A stretch of DNA of 38,862 nucleotides, taken from contig DFEE01000011.1 of NCBI GenBank assembly GCA_002368645.1, positions 1-38,862 on the forward strand, in the 5' to 3' direction. The position numbers and the translations under genes are program-made. Positions within the stretch are counted from its first letter, which is position 1, and every line of letters starts with the position of its first letter. The notes under the pieces were generated by a model that was not told the DNA's origin, made no database searches, and saw only the letters and a list, made by a program, of their open reading frames with translations. Shown in pieces: positions 37,063 to 38,862 of the stretch. Origin of the DNA: Bacteroidales bacterium UBA3810 (lineage in GTDB: Bacteria > Bacteroidota > Bacteroidia > Bacteroidales > Paludibacteraceae).

Positions 37063-38862
37063 TCAAAATGCCGCTTTCGGTGTCTTCGTTTTCTATGCGT
37101 TGCCAACCCTCGCGGTGCTTCGTTCCAAAATCGAGGTTGACATTGAAATTGAGCATCAGCACCTGGCGGTAGTTCTGCATAACGGCGGTATTGGAAGTCG
37201 GGGCAAGGGCAGACAAGTCCTTTGTGACGGTTCTGGAACCATGCGGCGAGAATGGATTAACCATCATAATACCAAAGCCAAAATGCTCCGAATTATAATT
37301 GATGCCTATATCGTGCGTCAATTCGCCGAGGGTCAGCGTTTCGCCCCATAAGTTATGCTGCGCAGTAACCACATCGGCAAAGAAACGCCATCCCTTCAGC
37401 AGATAGAAAATGCCGCCACGCACACCGTAATTGACATGCTCATGGTGGTAGTTGTTTCCCTGACTGACCATGTATTTGACAAATGGCGTGACATTGAACA
37501 TCAGTTTGTTATCAAGCAGTTTTACCTGCACACTCGGCGAGACATTCAATTTGTGATAGCCGCGCTGGTTGTCATACATACGGATTGCATAAGGCGACCC
37601 GTCTATGATTTCCTCAATGGTTTCTTCCATAATAGGCTTGTGGTCGTAACTGTAGTTTGCCCAAAGGTTGAGATTGACATGCTTGGACTGCCAAGAGAGT
37701 TCCATCTCATTCGACACATACATGACAGATCTCAGGTTGGGGTTGCCTCGCCTCATTTGGTACTTGTCAATCTGTTGCGTAATATCCGACAACTGCGACA
37801 AAGAGGGTTGATAGCCGGACACATAGCCTTTGTATTTCCAGAACCAACCTTTTCCAAAATCGTAACTCATGGTCAACTGCGGGCGTGCAATCCAAGTGCT
37901 TTGTTTCTGTCCGGCTTGGTTAATGAGGGTGTGCATGGCTCCGATACCTACCACGTACGAAAATTTATCTACACGGTGGCGCATTTCGGCAAACGCGTAG
38001 GTCTCGGCGGTGGTCATATTGACGGTCGCTTCGGTACTACCTAAGTACGTGTTCTTCACCCATTGTTGGTTATGCCGTGCACCTACGGTGAGCATGATAT
38101 TTTCCCATTCCTTTTCATAGATAGCTTCGCCGATGAGTGACCACTTGTCACCCCTCACGGACGAAAGTACGTTCGTTGTATCGTTAGAAGCCGAGCCCCG
38201 AAGCGGTGTTTGTAGGAATCGGCGGTCGCTGTGGGTGTTGATATACGTGCCGACCACATCAAAATACAAGTGCTGCTTGTGCGGCAGGTTGTGCTGATAG
38301 TAGATGTCCAATGACGGCGACTGACTGCTGCTTTTGTCGTGATCGTGTATCTCAAATGAATCCGTCGGCTGATACAAACGGCTGTCGCGGTCAGATGACC
38401 CGTAAGGCGTATATGCCATATTATCACGCAAGCGGATGTTCAGCATATTTTTGTCGCCGTTTGTCCAGTTGTAATTCAGTGACACATTAACAGGATAAGT
38501 CTTGTAACGCGTCGGTTCGCCTACTTCGTTGTTCTCTATCTTGCCGGTACTAAAATGGTAGGTCTCATTGTTGGTACGCGTCCAATAAATATCGTACGGC
38601 GCATAAGTGGCGACTGCTTGTATAGACGATTTGTTGAAATGCACTTTGCCAGCCAGATAGTAATTACCTATTCCTGGCAATGTCAAACCGTTTGTGCCTG
38701 CAAGCATAAGACTGCCTCCGGTGTCGCGGTGTTTGACGATGTAATCAACGACAGCCGCCGCACCGTTGTAGCGCACGCCCGGTTGGTCGTGGTACTCAAT
38801 GCGGATTATATCTTTCGGGTTGATGGCTTTCACATCCGATGTGCTTGCCTCTACACCGTTGA
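37049..38862 (-). CDS. Outer-membrane beta-barrel, TonB-receptor-like (5' end missing)
   Basis: 604 residues are visible; the frame stays open to the right edge. The first part ('INPKDIIRIEYHDQPGVRYN', 'AVVDYIVKHRDTGG') is the end of a TonB-type plug domain. The rest is a chain of amphipathic beta strands with alternating aromatic residues, as in the OMP_b-brl_3 barrels of this phylum. Such proteins import or bind ligands at the outer membrane. The protein ends in a polar tail (ESGILSGAK) rather than an aromatic strand, which is atypical for barrels. An internal GTG at 38833 should not be taken as the start. Confidence 0.88.
   Translation of the reverse strand, partial: NGVEASTSDVKAINPKDIIRIEYHDQPGVRYNGAAAVVDYIVKHRDTGGSLMLAGTNGLTLPGIGNYYLAGKVHFNKSSIQAVATYAPYDIYWTRTNNETYHFSTGKIENNEVGEPTRYKTYPVNVSLNYNWTNGDKNMLNIRLRDNMAYTPYGSSDRDSRLYQPTDSFEIHDHDKSSSQSPSLDIYYQHNLPHKQHLYFDVVGTYINTHSDRRFLQTPLRGSASNDTTNVLSSVRGDKWSLIGEAIYEKEWENIMLTVGARHNQQWVKNTYLGSTEATVNMTTAETYAFAEMRHRVDKFSYVVGIGAMHTLINQAGQKQSTWIARPQLTMSYDFGKGWFWKYKGYVSGYQPSLSQLSDITQQIDKYQMRRGNPNLRSVMYVSNEMELSWQSKHVNLNLWANYSYDHKPIMEETIEEIIDGSPYAIRMYDNQRGYHKLNVSPSVQVKLLDNKLMFNVTPFVKYMVSQGNNYHHEHVNYGVRGGIFYLLKGWRFFADVVTAQHNLWGETLTLGELTHDIGINYNSEHFGFGIMMVNPFSPHGSRTVTKDLSALAPTSNTAVMQNYRQVLMLNFNVNLDFGTKHREGWQRIENEDTESGILSGAK

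Noticed and set aside
37355..38044. 229-codon plus-strand frame
   Set aside because: Antisense to the outer-membrane barrel gene; no promoter and odd His/Val-rich composition.

Overview
The window looks like chromosomal DNA from a Bacteroidales-type member of the Bacteroidota. Three things point there. Twelve promoter-like sites follow the phylum's -33/-7 pattern (TTG, about 20 bases, TAnnTTTG). Lipoprotein signals end in short Ser/Ala/Thr-Cys lipoboxes. Several gene neighbourhoods are typical of the phylum: acpP-fabF, DUF4271-hemD-rnpA-yidD, pyrE-SRPBCC-psd, and the fused PyrK-like/GltD-like oxidoreductase. I cannot name a genus or species from the sequence alone.

Bases 1-9.9 kb form an accessory, mosaic region. 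It holds a soluble BspA-type leucine-rich-repeat protein, a promoter driving a strong stem-loop, and a compact four-gene cassette: a YbjQ-like protein, an unknown protein, a PD-(D/E)XK-like nuclease and a GIY-YIG nuclease. These are followed by a secreted protein of six near-identical repeats resembling the 7(1) septoil-knot family, then lipoproteins, a CPBP intramembrane protease, an MmcQ/YjbR protein, a DUF3667 protein and a HAD phosphatase. Debris lies between them: two extra fragments of the MmcQ/YjbR gene, two orphan reading-frame tails that run by ATGA overlap into the next gene, and an ABC-transporter ATPase that has lost its nucleotide-binding half beside an 11-bp tandem repeat.

Bases 10.0-13.8 kb carry two minus-strand genes with long leaders (a lipoprotein and an unknown cytoplasmic protein). 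Then comes a plus-strand trio (small membrane protein, membrane-anchored LuxR-like regulator, four-helix membrane protein), which converges on a short-chain dehydrogenase.

Bases 13.8-26.8 kb are a dense minus-strand housekeeping block. From the acpP promoter it runs acpP, fabF, a winged-helix protein, asd, a U32 peptidase-family protein, a DUF4271-like protein, hemD, rnpA, yidD, trmD, umuD and umuC, so SOS-type translesion genes sit at the end of a housekeeping run. A second minus-strand operon runs from a TPR lipoprotein through a small membrane protein and mutL to a metallophosphatase.

Bases 26.8-36.8 kb are mostly plus-strand: a lipoprotein, a pyrE homologue whose PRPP-binding loop has lost its acidic pair, an SRPBCC protein, psd, deoC, and the fused oxidoreductase carrying an intragenic 11-bp tandem repeat. 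The minus-strand pair corA and rsmA follows, then gtrA and a DUF4139 protein. The window ends inside a minus-strand outer-membrane beta-barrel (TonB-receptor-like) gene that continues past the right edge.

The most interesting items are the two-nuclease cassette, the apparently inactive PyrE, the promoter-driven stem-loop at 2341-2395, two unrelated tandem arrays that both have an 11-bp period, and the six-repeat knot-type protein.
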